Source: a bacterium
Lineage (GTDB): Bacteria > Verrucomicrobiota > Verrucomicrobiia > Limisphaerales > J093
Length of the DNA: 7,623 nucleotides
Assembly: GCA_021784265.1 (NCBI GenBank)
Contig: JAJXTA010000113.1
Span: 1-7,623, forward strand
Reading direction: 5' to 3'
The position numbers were made by a program, and so were the translations under genes. Below, piece by piece: positions 6,903 through 7,623 of the stretch (positions within the stretch are counted from its first letter, which is position 1; every line of letters starts with the position of its first letter). Below the pieces are notes generated by a model. It was not told the DNA's origin and did not search any database. It worked only from the letters and a program-made list of their open reading frames with translations.

Positions 6903-7623
6903 CTGCGGTTTCTGACCTGTGCGCGGAACTGCATTTCTGCCCTTGCCGCGGTGCCCCTTCTCCACGCCGCAGGCGCCACCTCACTCGGCCACGAGGCCCT
7001 GGAGGTGCGCGGCACCGCGGAGCTGATCGCCTACACCCCCCAGGGGACCGAAGACGGGAAGTCGGAGCGCTGGTTCAGGCTCCTTCTGGCGCCCCCGGCC
7101 TGGAATCTCCGGGTCAAGCGGCTTGGCGAGGACGATGTCGCCTACCACGAGGCCAGCGCCAACGGCACCGGCGAGACGTTTTACCTTATGCGCTACTCGG
7201 ACGACGTCGTGCGCCGCGCCGCGCGGGAACTGGCCGCCCTGCGCGCGAATCCCACGAACGTCGGGGTGCCGGACTTTAACGAAGTCGGGGCGGGGCGGGT
7301 GGTCCAGACCTCCTATCCTTGGGCCGTCGGAGACTCGGCCGTCCGCTTTATCTGGTTCGCCTTGGCCTCGGGAGCGCACCTAGACCTCTGCCCGTCCAAC
7401 CGCTGTGAGCCTTATTACCTCCACGAGGCCTTGCCGGACTATCTGGCCCCGGCGTTCATCCGCCGCCTTCCCGGTCCACTGCGGCTGCCGGCCACTGCGG
7501 TCTTCATGAACGACGGCCTCATCGACAGCACGCGCTATCGTCCGAAGCCCATCCGCTTCCCCCCGCCGTACGGCCACGGCTTCACGGGGGCCGTTTACTC
7601 CGTCACCAGCATCACCAACTACC
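6903..7623 (+). CDS. Hypothetical secreted protein, 3' truncated by window edge, start uncertain
   Basis: A clear coding frame with strong G/C third-position bias runs from about 6951 to the window end with no stop. It is unrecognised. The predicted start region reads LRFLTCARNCISALAAVPLL then HAAGA (6903-6977), which has the shape of a signal peptide with an AGA-type cleavage site. The mature part starts TSLGHEALEVRGTAEL and continues with alternating hydrophobic/polar segments typical of beta-rich proteins (SERWFRLLLAPPAWNLRVKR, ETFYLMRYSDD) and a pair of cysteines in LDLCPSNRCEPYY. No ATG is in frame: options are CTG at 6903 or 6912 (neat signal peptides), GTG at 6951 (would remove most of the signal peptide), or GTG at 6750 (preceded by GAGGG at 7 nt, but giving an atypical Arg-rich 50-residue N-terminus). 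The coordinate given is a compromise. It resembles, by impression only, lineage-specific exported proteins common in Verrucomicrobiota. No function is assigned. Confidence 0.65.
   Translation, partial: MRFLTCARNCISALAAVPLLHAAGATSLGHEALEVRGTAELIAYTPQGTEDGKSERWFRLLLAPPAWNLRVKRLGEDDVAYHEASANGTGETFYLMRYSDDVVRRAARELAALRANPTNVGVPDFNEVGAGRVVQTSYPWAVGDSAVRFIWFALASGAHLDLCPSNRCEPYYLHEALPDYLAPAFIRRLPGPLRLPATAVFMNDGLIDSTRYRPKPIRFPPPYGHGFTGAVYSVTSITNY

Noticed and set aside
6453..6965. 170-codon - strand open frame upstream of sucC
   Set aside because: No recognisable motif, weak codon bias, and the composition expected of random GC-rich sequence.
6827..7279. 150-codon + strand open frame overlapping the right-hand gene
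   Set aside because: The overlapping frame that runs to the window end has realistic protein character and codon bias; this one is Pro/Arg-rich and stops early.

Overview
The window is high-GC bacterial chromosome that carries ordinary central-metabolism and housekeeping genes, with one poorly characterised secreted-protein gene at the right edge. Gene content, strong G/C preference at third codon positions, weak or absent Shine-Dalgarno sequences and the style of the right-hand protein would fit a high-GC Verrucomicrobiota or related PVC-group bacterium. That placement is an inference from impression, not from a search.

Layout from left to right. On the + strand is the 3' end of a TIM-barrel sugar phosphate isomerase/epimerase-like gene (1-675), followed by a complete TatD-family metal-dependent hydrolase (741-1550). 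From there to about 6.4 kb everything is on the - strand. In transcription order it reads sucC (6373-5168), sucD (5159-4269), a YggT-family membrane protein (4132-3290), a DUF167/YggU protein (3293-3000) and citrate synthase gltA (2851-1547). tatD and gltA converge and overlap by 4 bp at their stop codons. sucC and sucD are separated by only 8 bp, and yggT and yggU overlap by the ATGA type. The gaps before yggT (136 bp) and before gltA (148 bp) could hold separate promoters. The gltA gap contains a conspicuously AT-richer patch with nested inverted repeats.

To the right of sucC is a gene-free stretch of about 0.5 kb (6374 to about 6902). It holds a 20-bp-spaced TTAAGAA direct repeat near the sucC start, a cluster of GC-rich dyads (6517-6596) and a terminator-like hairpin with a T-run on the + strand (6688-6706). 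After it a + strand reading frame with clear coding character begins and runs off the right edge. It appears to encode an exported protein, but no conventional start codon sits where the signal peptide begins.

Functionally, citrate synthase and succinyl-CoA synthetase are two steps of the oxidative TCA cycle, and here they flank the small membrane/housekeeping pair yggT-yggU on one strand. I did not find an exotic defence, mobile or biosynthetic system. The points most worth a second look are the structured gene-free region with a possible small RNA, the start of the right-hand gene, and a short insertion in SucD.
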